From: Sphingobium aromaticiconvertens
GTDB taxonomy: Bacteria; Pseudomonadota; Alphaproteobacteria; Sphingomonadales; Sphingomonadaceae
DNA length: 64,000 nucleotides
Assembly: GCF_037154075.1 (NCBI RefSeq)
Contig: NZ_JBANRJ010000001.1
Span: forward strand, 2,165,501 to 2,229,500
Direction: 5' to 3'
The notes beneath the pieces are model-generated. The model was given only the letters and a program-made list of their open reading frames with translations. It was not told the origin of the DNA and ran no database searches. Shown piece after piece: positions 35,744-44,520 of this stretch. Each line of letters begins with the position of its first letter. Position 1 is the stretch's first letter. Both the position numbers and the translations under genes were made by a program.

Positions 35744-36316
35744 TCAGCCTACGCTGACGCCATAATTGGTGGCGAGGGGCCCCAAGCCGCCCTTGAAGCC
35801 TTGGCCGACGGCACGGAACTTCCAATCGGTGCCATGGCGATAGACTTCGCCCAGGATCATCGCGGTTTCGACCGAAGCGTCTTCCGACAGGTCATAGCGA
35901 ACGACTTCGGCGCCGGACTTCTGGTTCACCAGGCGAATGAAGGCATTCGAGACCTGGCCGAAGCTCTGGTTCTTCGTCTCGCCGTCATGGATGGTCACGA
36001 CGATCGCGATCTTGTCGATGTCGGCCGGGATCTTGGACAGCGTGACCTTGATCTGCTCGTCGTCGCCTTCGCCTTCACCGGTGCGGTTGTCGCCCTGATG
36101 CTCAACGCCGGCCACGATCTTGTTGTTGTAGAACACGAAGTCGCTGTCGGTGCGAACCTTGCCGCTCGCGGCGAGCAGGAATGCCGATGCGTCGAGATCG
36201 AAGTCAGAGCCGTCGGTGGCACGTGCGTCCCAGCCCAGGCCGATCATGATCTCGTCCATGGTCGGATCTTCTTTGCTCAGGCTGACGTTACCGCCCTTCG
36301 AGAGAGAAATTGCCAT
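35744..36316 (-). CDS. TerD-family protein (TerE/TerD-like)
   Basis: A 190-residue single TerD domain: [88 protein letters not shown] and [19 protein letters not shown]. The acidic Ca2+ loop is intact. ATG at 36316 has AAAGGA about ten bases upstream; a TTG at 36322 is in frame but unlikely. It is closely related to terD downstream, probably by duplication. Confidence 0.93.
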   Translation of the reverse strand: MAISLSKGGNVSLSKEDPTMDEIMIGLGWDARATDGSDFDLDASAFLLAASGKVRTDSDFVFYNNKIVAGVEHQGDNRTGEGEGDDEQIKVTLSKIPADIDKIAIVVTIHDGETKNQSFGQVSNAFIRLVNQKSGAEVVRYDLSEDASVETAMILGEVYRHGTDWKFRAVGQGFKGGLGPLATNYGVSVG

Positions 36317-36353
36317 ATTCAAATAGTCCTTTCAGTGGTTGGCGGGAGTGTTA

Positions 36354-36385
36354 GCAGGGGCGCATTACCGCCGTATGTGCCCTGC
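36354..36385 (-). other. Intercistronic hairpin upstream of the terE-like gene
   Basis: Stem GCAGGG / CCCTGC with possible bulged extension (GC...GTG) and a loop of about 17 nt. Weaker than the other hairpins in this operon, but in the same kind of position. Confidence 0.4.
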
Positions 36386-36392
36386 GTTTCGT

Positions 36393-37535
36393 TCAGGCTT
36401 TACGCTTGAATTCGATTTTTCCTTTACTGACATCCCAGCTACCATCCGGATGGAGCCGGGGGCTCTTTTCAGCCGCGATAAAGGCGCGGCCGCTTTTGCC
36501 ATATGTCTCGACATGCTCGATGCTGATCGTGTGATCGATATCGAGATGGGTGATGGCGACCCAGTATGACGTCTGCACAGGATTGAGCAGAGGAACCGTT
36601 ACCTCGCTGCCGTCCTGGGCCTGGAAGATCATCTTGGGCTTATAGCTGGCGAAAGATCCGGCACCGTTACCAACAGCGCTGTAGGCAGCGAAGAGTGCAT
36701 ATCTGAGTTCGTTGGGGCGATGAAGAACGATCTCTTCCTCACCAGCCTTCTGAGAATCGCCTGACAAGGTGATGTATGGCAGACCGTGGTCGCGGCCGAG
36801 GTCCTTCCAATAGACCTTGCCGCATGTTCCGTCTTTGAGGACATAGAAGCAATAAAGGTCGAGGTCGCCCTCGCCTTTGCCGCGCCCATCCCAGACGAGC
36901 TTCGCGCTAATCCGGCCAGCATCCTTGCTCAGGCTGACCTTTTGCGACTTTTCAAGTGTCACCTTTTTTAGCGACACTGAGGGCGTAGGGCTGGGTGCCT
37001 TGGGGGGAGCAGGGGCTGCGACAGGCTCATTGGCGCCTTCAACGTCGACGCCAAAAGACGTTGCTAGCGGACCAAGCCCGCCGTTGAAGCCCTGACCGAC
37101 GGCCCGAATTTTGAACTGGCCATTGCGGCGGTACACTTCAACCAGGATGAGCGCCTGTTCGGTCATGCCGAGAAGCGGGATCACATAGCTGGATGGGCCA
37201 GCGGTAATGGTGAGTGTCTGGAGATCGGCGAGACGTTTGTCCGGATCGCTCGAGGTGTCGAGCGCGACGCAGAACGCAATTGTCTCAATGGCCGAATTCA
37301 GGCGGGCAAGATCGAGCGCATAGGTTGCTCGGCGCGCGGCCTGATTGATCTCAAGGGATACGCCTTCGACGGCCGTCTGGCCGTAAAAAACCATGCCGTC
37401 ATCGCCTTCGACCTTGCGGGAGGCGTTAAGCAGATAGGCGGAGACGTCGACCTCGGCTTTGCCGGGGGCCGCGGCCCATGCAATCTCAACAAAATTGCTT
37501 TCAAGCGGCGCGTTTGCGCCTTTCTGAAGCTGCAT
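36393..37535 (-). CDS. Two-domain TerD-family protein (TerA-like)
   Basis: 380 residues. Residues 1-165 form a TerD domain (VDVSAYLLNASRKVEGDDGM, VFYGQTAVEG, ILVEVYRRNGQFKIRAVGQGF). A Pro/Ala linker (170-190) leads to the VSLKKVTLEKSQKVSLSKD element. A second TerA-type domain follows (KLVWDGRGKGEGDLDLYCFY, GLPYITLSGDSQKAGEEEI, YWVAITHLDIDHTISIEH) and ends in a basic tail. The architecture parallels TerA and the 396-aa protein at 38852. It lies 55 bp downstream of the DUF475 gene with a hairpin between. Confidence 0.85.
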   Translation of the reverse strand: MQLQKGANAPLESNFVEIAWAAAPGKAEVDVSAYLLNASRKVEGDDGMVFYGQTAVEGVSLEINQAARRATYALDLARLNSAIETIAFCVALDTSSDPDKRLADLQTLTITAGPSSYVIPLLGMTEQALILVEVYRRNGQFKIRAVGQGFNGGLGPLATSFGVDVEGANEPVAAPAPPKAPSPTPSVSLKKVTLEKSQKVSLSKDAGRISAKLVWDGRGKGEGDLDLYCFYVLKDGTCGKVYWKDLGRDHGLPYITLSGDSQKAGEEEIVLHRPNELRYALFAAYSAVGNGAGSFASYKPKMIFQAQDGSEVTVPLLNPVQTSYWVAITHLDIDHTISIEHVETYGKSGRAFIAAEKSPRLHPDGSWDVSKGKIEFKRKA

Positions 37536-37558
37536 CGATCTGAAAATCCTGGAAAGTG

Positions 37559-37582
37559 GGGACGCAGCCGGAGCTGCGTCCC
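37559..37582 (-). terminator. Intercistronic hairpin after the DUF475 gene
   Basis: Perfect 10-bp stem GGGACGCAGC / GCTGCGTCCC with tetraloop CGGA, between the terC-like gene and the next TerD gene. No T-run follows on the minus strand, so partial termination or 3'-end protection is more likely than full termination. Confidence 0.55.
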
Positions 37583-37590
37583 ATTAGGTT

Positions 37591-38769
37591 TTACGTGGTT
37601 TGCGCGTTGGGGACGGCATTGCCGGTAGGCCGAGCGGCCGGTGCGCTATCACTTTCGGCACCATTTTCGGACGAGGTGTGGACGTTGGTCACGACATTGC
37701 CGGTAGGCAGGATCGCGTGTGCAGCACCATCTTCGGCATATTCATCGGGATAGAGCTTGCGATGACGGACCGACGCGTAGAGCGACACGACAATGATCAA
37801 GGCACCGATGAGGCCGGTGACAATTTCCGGGGTTTCGATGCGAACGCTCAGAAGCATGATCGCCGCCAGGGCGATGATGGCATAAAAAGCGCCGGGTTCG
37901 AGAAAGCGGAATTCGTTGAGATGTCCGCCACGAACCAGCGCGATGGTCAGCGAGCGGACGAAGAACGCACCGATGCCCAGACCAAGTGCCATCAGGACGA
38001 TGTCATTGGTGATGGCAAAAGCGCCGATGACGCCGTCGAACGAGAAGGATGCGTCCAGGAATTCGAGATAGACGAACGCCCCGGCGCCGCTGCGAACGAC
38101 CTGGCCGGTGACGGCATCTTCTTCACCACCGATGAGATCGCCGAACTTCTGAACGGCGAGGAAGGTGACGATGCCTGACAGACCTGCCCACAGGAATGTT
38201 TTCTGTTCTTCACCATGGATCAGGAAGGAAACCGCCACGATGATTGCGGTTGCCGCGATATAGGGCGAAAATGGGATCCTGGCGAAGGCGCTCAATGGCT
38301 TTTCGATGAAGCCAATCCAGTGATGTTCGCGATCTTGGTCGAAGAAGAAACTCAGACCCACCAGCAGCAGGAAGGCGCCGCCGAAGCCGGAAATGCCGAT
38401 ATGTGCGCCCGTGACGATCTCTTCGTAGCGGATGTGGTCAGTGATCGCGATGCGGGTCGCTTCGACGGGGGATACCCAGGCCGAGATCGAGACAATCAGG
38501 ATCGGGAAAACGATACGCATGCCAAAGACCGCGATCAGAATGCCCCAGGTCAGGAAGCGGCGCTGCCAGACAGGGTCCATGTCCTTGAGTACCGAGGCGT
38601 TGACCACGGCGTTATCGAGGCTGAGCGAGGTTTCCATAACGCCGAGCACGGCGGCAAGAAACACCATCTGCAGCGCGGGGCCGAGCAGCCCGGTTTGATT
38701 ATATCCAAGAAGGCCCGCCAGGGCCAATGCGACGATCGTAAATCCGATCGATCCGTAGAAATTCTTCAT
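37591..38769 (-). CDS. TerC-like integral membrane protein (DUF475)
   Basis: A 392-residue polytopic protein of the TerC/DUF475 family. The start MKNFYGSIGFTIV at 38769 has GGGGAAATA directly upstream; an ORF extension to 38799 lacks a site. The TerC signature is VLGVMETSLSLDNAVVNASVL with conserved acidic residues in the membrane, repeated in YLEFLDASFSFDGVIGAFAI. About nine hydrophobic helices and a Pro/Ala-rich cytoplasmic tail with an imperfect repeat (PTGNVVTNVHTSS / PTGNAVPNAQTT) are visible. TerC forms the membrane hub to which TerD proteins dock and may move a metal ion. Confidence 0.9.
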   Translation of the reverse strand: MKNFYGSIGFTIVALALAGLLGYNQTGLLGPALQMVFLAAVLGVMETSLSLDNAVVNASVLKDMDPVWQRRFLTWGILIAVFGMRIVFPILIVSISAWVSPVEATRIAITDHIRYEEIVTGAHIGISGFGGAFLLLVGLSFFFDQDREHHWIGFIEKPLSAFARIPFSPYIAATAIIVAVSFLIHGEEQKTFLWAGLSGIVTFLAVQKFGDLIGGEEDAVTGQVVRSGAGAFVYLEFLDASFSFDGVIGAFAITNDIVLMALGLGIGAFFVRSLTIALVRGGHLNEFRFLEPGAFYAIIALAAIMLLSVRIETPEIVTGLIGALIIVVSLYASVRHRKLYPDEYAEDGAAHAILPTGNVVTNVHTSSENGAESDSAPAARPTGNAVPNAQTT

Positions 38770-38851
38770 TATTTCCCCTATCAAGGCTGAATTACTCAAA
38801 CCCTGTTAAATTGCAGGAAAGTAGGCGTGGATTTTCCGCGCCTGCCGGCTT

Positions 38852-40042
38852 TTAATCCTTACTGCCGGCCGTCCATCTCAATTTGATGCCGATGGCCTCA
38901 GCGAATGGTTTTTGGCTCGAATAATATTGCATATGGCGATCCATCTGCAGCGAACCATTGACGTTCTCGATGACCGCGATGCCGCAAAGGCGGCAATTAT
39001 CCTTGCCTTCATCGAGCCGAACTTCAATCTCAGGTTGGCCTGGGACGGTCATTTTGACGATGCCATCGGTCTGTTTCCAGTTGACTGCCCCGTCGTAGAT
39101 CAGAGCAAAAACGCCGATACGCTTGATGTTATCGAAGAATTTGCCGTTGACCCGGATCGTCTCACCGGCGGCAACAGCCCCGGTGCGATCGTCGCCCGAA
39201 AGTTCGATCCATGGTTCGGAATCGAAATCGCCGAAATTGCCGCCAAGGGCCTGGATGCAGCCCTTGAAGCCGTCCTTCATCTCGAACAGGACGCCCAGAT
39301 CGAGATCGAGGCTCTTTCCCGACCCAAAAAGGCCGCGCTTTTGCTGCTGCTGGCTCCAGTTGAGGTTGAGAATGATCTCACCGAACGAGGAGCCAGATTT
39401 TTTCAGGCTCACGCGGGCGTTGGATTTTTCCAGGGTCACCTTTTTCAAGCTCACCGGTGCTGCCGTGGGCGGTGGCGGTGGCGGCGGCGGAGGTGGAGGT
39501 GGGGCAGGCGAAGCCGGACGCGACGGGCTGGGGCTTGGCGCAGGTGCCTCGACCTCACCACCGAAATGGGTGATCAGGCTAGCGAGGCCACCGGCAAAAC
39601 CGGCGCCGATCGTACCTACGCGCCAGCCAGAGCTATGGCGATAGATCTCGATCATCATCACAGCCTTCTCGTTGGTGAGGTGCTCGGCGACGTTGAACGA
39701 GGCTTTGATGCCATCGATCGAGACGATCAGCGGTCGCGATTCCGCGATCGGACGGGCGTCATGGGTGGCCGTGAAGACAATACGATCAATCGACGCGGGC
39801 AACTTGTCCAGGTCGAGATTGAACAGCGCCGTGTCTGAGGAAGGCTGAAGGACGATGGCCCGTTCAGGGGTCGCGGTGTTGGAAAACAGCACGACATAGC
39901 GGTCATCGCCGATCGTGCGCTCTTTGTTGAGCCCAAAGGCGGCGATATCGACGCCGTCCATTCCAAAATCGACTTTTACGGCGCACGCATTGGCAATGCC
40001 CAGATCCGACAGGCCGCGTTTTTCACCACGCTGTAATAGCAT
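38852..40042 (-). CDS. TerA-like two-domain TerD-family protein
   Basis: 396 residues. Residues 1-165 form a TerD domain (VDIAAFGLNKERTIGDDRYV, VLFSNTATPER, MMIEIYRHSSGWRVGTIGAGF). The linker contains twelve consecutive prolines. The SLKKVTLEKSNARVSLKK element then leads into a TerA-like domain (IILNLNWSQQQQKRGLFG, LDLDLGVLFEMKDGFKG, WIELSGDDRTGAVAAGE, FALIYDGAVNW, KLRWTAG). The TerD half is very similar to that of the TerF-like gene at 34193-34993, suggesting duplication. Second gene of the ter operon. Confidence 0.87.
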   Translation of the reverse strand: MLLQRGEKRGLSDLGIANACAVKVDFGMDGVDIAAFGLNKERTIGDDRYVVLFSNTATPERAIVLQPSSDTALFNLDLDKLPASIDRIVFTATHDARPIAESRPLIVSIDGIKASFNVAEHLTNEKAVMMIEIYRHSSGWRVGTIGAGFAGGLASLITHFGGEVEAPAPSPSPSRPASPAPPPPPPPPPPPPTAAPVSLKKVTLEKSNARVSLKKSGSSFGEIILNLNWSQQQQKRGLFGSGKSLDLDLGVLFEMKDGFKGCIQALGGNFGDFDSEPWIELSGDDRTGAVAAGETIRVNGKFFDNIKRIGVFALIYDGAVNWKQTDGIVKMTVPGQPEIEVRLDEGKDNCRLCGIAVIENVNGSLQMDRHMQYYSSQKPFAEAIGIKLRWTAGSKD

Positions 40043-40061
40043 TTGGTCCCCCTATAGAATT

Positions 40062-40085
40062 GGGGAGAGAGCATAGGCTCTCCCC
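40062..40085 (-). terminator. Intercistronic hairpin after the first ter gene
   Basis: Stem GGGGAGAG / CTCTCCCC (8 bp) with an 8-nt loop between the TerD gene at 40098 and the TerA-like gene. No T-run. Probably modulates downstream expression. Confidence 0.5.
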
Positions 40086-40097
40086 CCTGAAAATTGA

Positions 40098-40685
40098 TCA
40101 GACCAGTGCAGCTGCTGCTGGCGCGAGGTCTCGAACCGTGCGGCCGCCTGCGCGCTCACCCAGGGCCTTGAAGGTCCATTTCCCGCCATCGCGCTTGATC
40201 GAAGCAAGAATGAAGCCGGTATGCGGGCCGGTATCTGAGATATCGAAACGAGCCAGCTCACGGTTGGTGCGGCCATCAAGGACGCGACCATAGGCATTCT
40301 TGACCTTGTCGAAGGTCTGGCCACGGAAGCTGTTCACCGTCAGCACCAGCGATTCAACCTCGAGAGGGAGCTTGTCCAGGTCGATGGCGATGGATTCATC
40401 GTCGCCATCGCCGTCGCCGGTGAGGTTGTCACCGCTGTGACGGATGGATCCGTCCAGGCTTACGAGCTGCCCGAACCAGACATTGTCCAGCACTTCCTTG
40501 TCGGCGTCGAAAACGATGCAGGAGGCATCAAGATCGATGCTGCCACCGCCACCGCCGCCCAGAACCTTGCCGAAAAAGCCGCTCGAGGCCACGTCCCAAC
40601 CAACGCCCAGAATGATCCGCGTCAAGGCATCGCCGCCTTCCTTCTTCAGGCTGACGGAGGCGTTCTTAGCAAGGGAAATGGTCAT
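40098..40685 (-). CDS. TerD-family protein, TerX/TerZ-like (first gene of the ter operon)
   Basis: A 195-residue single TerD domain with a Gly-rich insertion: MTISLAKNASVSLKKEGGDA, VGWDVASSGFFGKVLGGGGG, SIDLDASCIVFDADKEV, the acidic loop SGDNLTGDGDGDDESIAIDL and NAYGRVLDGRTNRELARFDI. The poly-Gly loop before SIDLDAS sets it apart from TerD/TerE. The preceding 200 bp (40686-40884) are AT-rich, free of genes and presumably carry the operon promoter. Confidence 0.9.
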   Translation of the reverse strand: MTISLAKNASVSLKKEGGDALTRIILGVGWDVASSGFFGKVLGGGGGGSIDLDASCIVFDADKEVLDNVWFGQLVSLDGSIRHSGDNLTGDGDGDDESIAIDLDKLPLEVESLVLTVNSFRGQTFDKVKNAYGRVLDGRTNRELARFDISDTGPHTGFILASIKRDGGKWTFKALGERAGGRTVRDLAPAAAALV

Positions 40686-40884
40686 AAAATTCCTTTTTCT
40701 TTCATCTACACATAGATGCTTGAAACCATGAAATGGCTAATTATTGCTAAATACTTTGATCCAACATACCGTTATTGCAAGCAATATGTTGATGCCTGTA
40801 TGGTATTTTGGCCAATAAATTTTACATATTTCTTTCACTTTAGAATTTTCGTATGCCTTCATCAGTTCAGTGCTCGCCCTGCTG

Positions 40885-41490
40885 TCAATCCAATTGCTTG
40901 AGCGCGATCAACTGGGACAGGCCGTTGCTGCCAGTCTTGGTCATGATCGCGGCCCGATGATCCTCGATTGTCTTCGAGCTTAGCCCCAAAGTGGCGGCTA
41001 TCATTTTGTTGCTCTGCCCGATGACAAGCAGGTCCAGCACCTCACGCTCTCTTCGCGTCAGGCGGGCGACTCGCGCGTTGATCTCATGCTGGCGTCGGCT
41101 CCAGGCTACACCTTCGGCGACAGCATTGAGCAGGCGTTCCTCGTCGAGCGGTTTTTCAAGATAATCCAGCCCGCCATAGTGGCGCACCGCATCGACCGCA
41201 TTAGCGGTCGTGGGCCAGGCAGTCATGAAGATGATCGATGCGCCAGGATCCTGTGCACGAAGCGCATCGGCGAAGCCGAAGCCGTCCATATCTCCCATCA
41301 TTATGTCCGAGACTATGCAATGGGCAGGTTCGGCGGCATAAGCTTCCAACAAGCGCTGCGGCTCTAGGAACGGCTCAGCTGCATATCCATTGCGGCGCAG
41401 GAGCCGCGCCACGGCATTGCCAAGGTCGCGGTCGTCGTCGACCACATAAACCAGCGATATCTCATCCTGGGTTAGGGGCCCATCAGTCAT
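40885..41490 (-). CDS. FixJ/NarL-type response regulator
   Basis: A 201-residue two-domain regulator from the ATG at 41490, which overlaps the kinase stop by 8 nt. The receiver domain has acidic pocket VYVVDDDRD (Asp18-20), phosphoacceptor Asp62 in CIVSDIMMGDMDGFG, Thr in IIFMTAW and Lys in YLEKPLDEERL. The C-terminal LuxR-type HTH is LTRREREVLDLLVIGQSNKM, then IAATLGLSSKTIEDHRAAIM. It lies directly upstream of the ter operon on the same strand and may control it. Confidence 0.93.
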   Translation of the reverse strand: MTDGPLTQDEISLVYVVDDDRDLGNAVARLLRRNGYAAEPFLEPQRLLEAYAAEPAHCIVSDIMMGDMDGFGFADALRAQDPGASIIFMTAWPTTANAVDAVRHYGGLDYLEKPLDEERLLNAVAEGVAWSRRQHEINARVARLTRREREVLDLLVIGQSNKMIAATLGLSSKTIEDHRAAIMTKTGSNGLSQLIALKQLD

Positions 41491-43102
41491 TGATCGGCCC
41501 TGCGCGTGGGAGGGTAATGCTATAGGAGGCGATGTCATTGGTCGTATCTTTCCTCGTGAGCTTGCCGCCATGCGCCTCAAGGATTGCGCGCGCGACCAAT
41601 GTGCCGACGCCCATCCCAGGATAGACTTTCAGGTCAGATCCGATGGTGTTGCTAACAGTGAGGATGATCTGTTCATCCAAGCCAGCCGCGTCCACGCGGA
41701 TTATCTTGTCAGTGGTTGCGCTGATGGCATTACGTACGAGATTGACGATAGCCTGGACCAGCTCGATTTCCTGGCCCATCACAATCAGGCCCTTTTCGAT
41801 CGGACTGACGATAAGCCGGAAGCCATTTCGCCGCGTTTCTGTTTCAATGATGGCGGCCATATCTGCGACCAGCGTTGCGACGGCGATCGGGGATGGTTCG
41901 TCAACGGCTCTCCCGCCAAAGCGACGTAGCCGGCGAATCATGTCGGATAAAGAGCCCACTTTGCGTTCAAGCAACGCGGCTATATCGCTGATCTCCTCTC
42001 TGCTCGCAGCAGCATTCAGGCTTAGAGCTGCGAGATGGCGGCTTTCGATGGAGAGAGTGGAAAGAGGCTGGCTGATTTCGTGAATGACCGCCACTGACAT
42101 GGCGCGCAGGGTCTTGAGCCGCTCCGCCTGATAGAGCAGCCGGTCGCGTTGTGCGATGTTCTCGAGCGCCTGGCGCTGAGCGTCCGTGTAACTGCCGGCC
42201 AGGTATCCAGAGATAGCCACGGCTGCGAGACCCATATGCAGCGCGAAGCGCGTTGCGATGTCCACCGTGTCCTGTGAAATCGGCAAAGCGATTACGGCGG
42301 TAATGACAATCGCTACCCAGGCAGCCGGGCGTCCACAACGCAATCCGACCCAGGCTGTGGCAAGCATAACCGGGGTCAGGAGCAGGCCCAGATTGGCTTG
42401 TGAAGCGGCCAGGGCAAAAGCCCAGCCACAGCCAAATAGGATCGCACCTTCTGCGATGCGCGGCATTGGCACGAAGTTCGTTGGTTGCTTGTTTGTCAGT
42501 TCGCGGGCCAGCATCAGCAGAGGCGGTGCTAATAGCATGACGCCCAAGAGATCGCCTACCATGAAGGCGGTTGCCGTGGTTAGATGTGGCTCAGAGGGCA
42601 GGCCATGTGCCCGCCCCGGCCGCAACAACTCAGATGCCAAGCTGATGATGGCAGCGCTGATCGGCGCGAGGACACTCGCGAGGGCGAAGGGCATGGGCGG
42701 TGTGGCGATATCGGCCCCGCCCCGGCGAACTATCCAGCGAACCAAAATGATAACCAGCCCGTAGGTCAGCGGGGAACGTGCCACGCCTACCATCTGGTCG
42801 ATCATGTCCGGGCTGCCAGGTTGAATGATCCCAGTCATAAACTGGACAAGCAGTTCAATGCCGATAACAGCTGGAAGCCAGCGTGGCCCACCCCACCATA
42901 GCAACGCGAAGCGTATCCCTGCAGCGGGATAGAAAAGGCTGTAATAATAGCCGCCTCCCCAGAGCGCTGCGAGATGATGGGCGAGGATGAACATCAGCCC
43001 ATAGGCTATTGCCAAGGCGCCGTCTCGCCACCCCAGCGTCACCCTGTGGGGTAACAAAAAGGACAGGCGAGAAGGGGTGAGTGCAGGCATTCTCTGCACC
43101 AT
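41483..43102 (-). CDS. MASE1-domain sensor histidine kinase
   Basis: 539 residues. An N-terminal MASE1-type membrane sensor has about eight hydrophobic helices (residues 30-300; YGLMFILAHHLAALWGGGYY, YPAAGIRFALLWWGGPRWLP). The DHp domain has H-box AVIHEISQPLSTLSIESRHL, split as AVIHEISQPLSTL. The HATPase domain has N-box AIVNLVRNAISATT and G-box-like GMGVGTLVARAILEAHGGKL. The resemblance to FixL/DctB-type kinases suits its FixJ-type partner. The signal is unknown; MASE1 proteins are thought to sense small molecules in the membrane. Confidence 0.92.
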   Translation of the reverse strand: MVQRMPALTPSRLSFLLPHRVTLGWRDGALAIAYGLMFILAHHLAALWGGGYYYSLFYPAAGIRFALLWWGGPRWLPAVIGIELLVQFMTGIIQPGSPDMIDQMVGVARSPLTYGLVIILVRWIVRRGGADIATPPMPFALASVLAPISAAIISLASELLRPGRAHGLPSEPHLTTATAFMVGDLLGVMLLAPPLLMLARELTNKQPTNFVPMPRIAEGAILFGCGWAFALAASQANLGLLLTPVMLATAWVGLRCGRPAAWVAIVITAVIALPISQDTVDIATRFALHMGLAAVAISGYLAGSYTDAQRQALENIAQRDRLLYQAERLKTLRAMSVAVIHEISQPLSTLSIESRHLAALSLNAAASREEISDIAALLERKVGSLSDMIRRLRRFGGRAVDEPSPIAVATLVADMAAIIETETRRNGFRLIVSPIEKGLIVMGQEIELVQAIVNLVRNAISATTDKIIRVDAAGLDEQIILTVSNTIGSDLKVYPGMGVGTLVARAILEAHGGKLTRKDTTNDIASYSITLPRAGPIND

Positions 43103-43491
43103 GTCTAAGCATTACGATCGTGCCAAGCCGGGAAATTCCCTGCCCTTGGCTTAAAGCTGCGATCAAGGAACGGTATCCGGGAATAATCCGGATAGCGCCG
43201 CTGACTGGCGTTCCTTAGAAATTTCGACGCGACCCAAGGGGTGGCTTTTTGCTTGCCCCACTGAACCCGGCTGTAATGGCCGGGTTCTTTGTTATCCGTT
43301 ACGAGATGGGCACATCCTCGGTGTTGGAAGAACTGTTCGAGGCACGAACCTAGCATTTCGGCCTTTTGCTTGAGGGTAGCTATCTCGAGGAGATTGGCCA
43401 CAGCCAAGAAGGGGCATCCAGCTTTTTCCTTGATCTATTTGGGATGAGGGATTGATCAATCGACCTTCGATAATCCGTAGATGGCTCGGAA
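43103..43491. other. Intergenic region with a doubtful small ORF
   Basis: 389 bp upstream of the kinase gene. A 100-codon minus-strand frame (43105-43407; contains SCLEQFFQHRGCAHLVTDN and PDYSRIPFLDRSFKPRAGNF) lacks a good ribosome-binding site and family match. It could be a small gene, but I do not call it. Confidence 0.3.
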
Positions 43492-44220
43492 TTACATTGT
43501 TTCCCAGGCAGAATTAGGCGAACGACAAAATTTGCGTATCGGAGACTGCTCGCCTGACCCGTCAATAATCGAATAGACACTGCGACATTCACGGTCGTTT
43601 GTAATGGTGGGATTGCTCGCGACGGAATAACCTTCCTGATCGCCGACGCTCCACCGCTCCGGCATTCCCGAAGCAACTGAATTCTGCTCAGCCTCTGCGA
43701 TTTCGGAGATGTCGAAATTAAAGCGCTGGTTTGGAGCGGCACTTGAGGGAGACTGCCTGATGTCGGGCACGGCGGTCTCGACAGCCTCCACCGTATCTGA
43801 TGCTTCGAGAGGCGCTACTTCGGCGTCGCGGGTTGAAGATTCCAATTTTATGGTTTGGGTCATTTCTGGCAGGTTCTCTGCGGCCGTGGCTACGGCTTTG
43901 ACACCGGAGGCTAGTCCCAGGGTCTTTGTTCCAAAAAGGACCGGGGCGGCGAGGAAACCCAACACGGTGACGGAGATGGCTGCTGGAAAGAAGAAGCCAT
44001 AGCCTCCGTCGGATTTGGGGGCCTTGCATCCTTTGCAAACAAAAACGCGATCATGGCGAAAGCTGTCGCGGGTGCCCACGCTGCGTCCGCTGTTTTTGGT
44101 CAGCCCCCAGTGGGTCCGAACGGAGCTGGTGGATTTTCTTCGAACTTGAACCTGGCGCATATCCGTTTTCGGACGGATTATGTGGCAGGTCGCACATTCA
44201 GTCTCAGCAACGCGTGTCAT
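43492..44220 (-). CDS. Membrane protein with N-terminal zinc-ribbon-like motifs
   Basis: 242 residues. Two CxxC pairs (ETECATCHIIRPK and VFVCKGCKAPKSDG, 43 residues apart) suggest a zinc ribbon. One transmembrane helix follows (GFFFPAAISVTVLGFLAAPV, about 85-105), then an acidic, Ser/Glu-rich C-terminal region with ITNDRECRSVYSIIDGSGEQ. The layout resembles zinc-ribbon membrane proteins, but I recognise no named family. It is transcribed alone, upstream of the two-component genes. Confidence 0.55.
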   Translation of the reverse strand: MTRVAETECATCHIIRPKTDMRQVQVRRKSTSSVRTHWGLTKNSGRSVGTRDSFRHDRVFVCKGCKAPKSDGGYGFFFPAAISVTVLGFLAAPVLFGTKTLGLASGVKAVATAAENLPEMTQTIKLESSTRDAEVAPLEASDTVEAVETAVPDIRQSPSSAAPNQRFNFDISEIAEAEQNSVASGMPERWSVGDQEGYSVASNPTITNDRECRSVYSIIDGSGEQSPIRKFCRSPNSAWETM

Positions 44221-44307
44221 TCATTCCCCTTCAACAGCATGGTCCGGACCGTGATTTCTATGCCGCCCTAATGATCTTATTATTGATAAATTGTTATTGG
44301 ACCAGAT

Positions 44308-44448
44308 CTACCATTTGCGGTTGACACATTCGACTATCTGCAGCGCATCTTTGCCCTCCATAACAGAGTCAGTTTTAACATGGCACTCCCCGATGAAACT
44401 TTCCATTTTGATCGGGTCTTCAATCTGGAGGTCCCTTAGAACACTCAT
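44308..44448 (-). CDS. Possible small protein downstream of the DUF6118 gene
   Basis: A 46-codon frame (MSVLRDLQIEDPIKMESFIG start; ends QIVECVNRKW) with two Cys and coding-like composition. The same frame is open upstream to the TAA that ends the DUF6118 gene at 44521, giving 70 codons in all, so it may be a detached 3' extension of that gene. There is no strong ribosome-binding site. Low confidence. Confidence 0.3.
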   Translation of the reverse strand: MSVLRDLQIEDPIKMESFIGECHVKTDSVMEGKDALQIVECVNRKW

Positions 44449-44520
44449 GTTGTGATCAATTTCATCAACATTGGTGTAGAATCTGTGACCGCGTTCGCGG
44501 ATTCCAATCGCGTCACCGTC

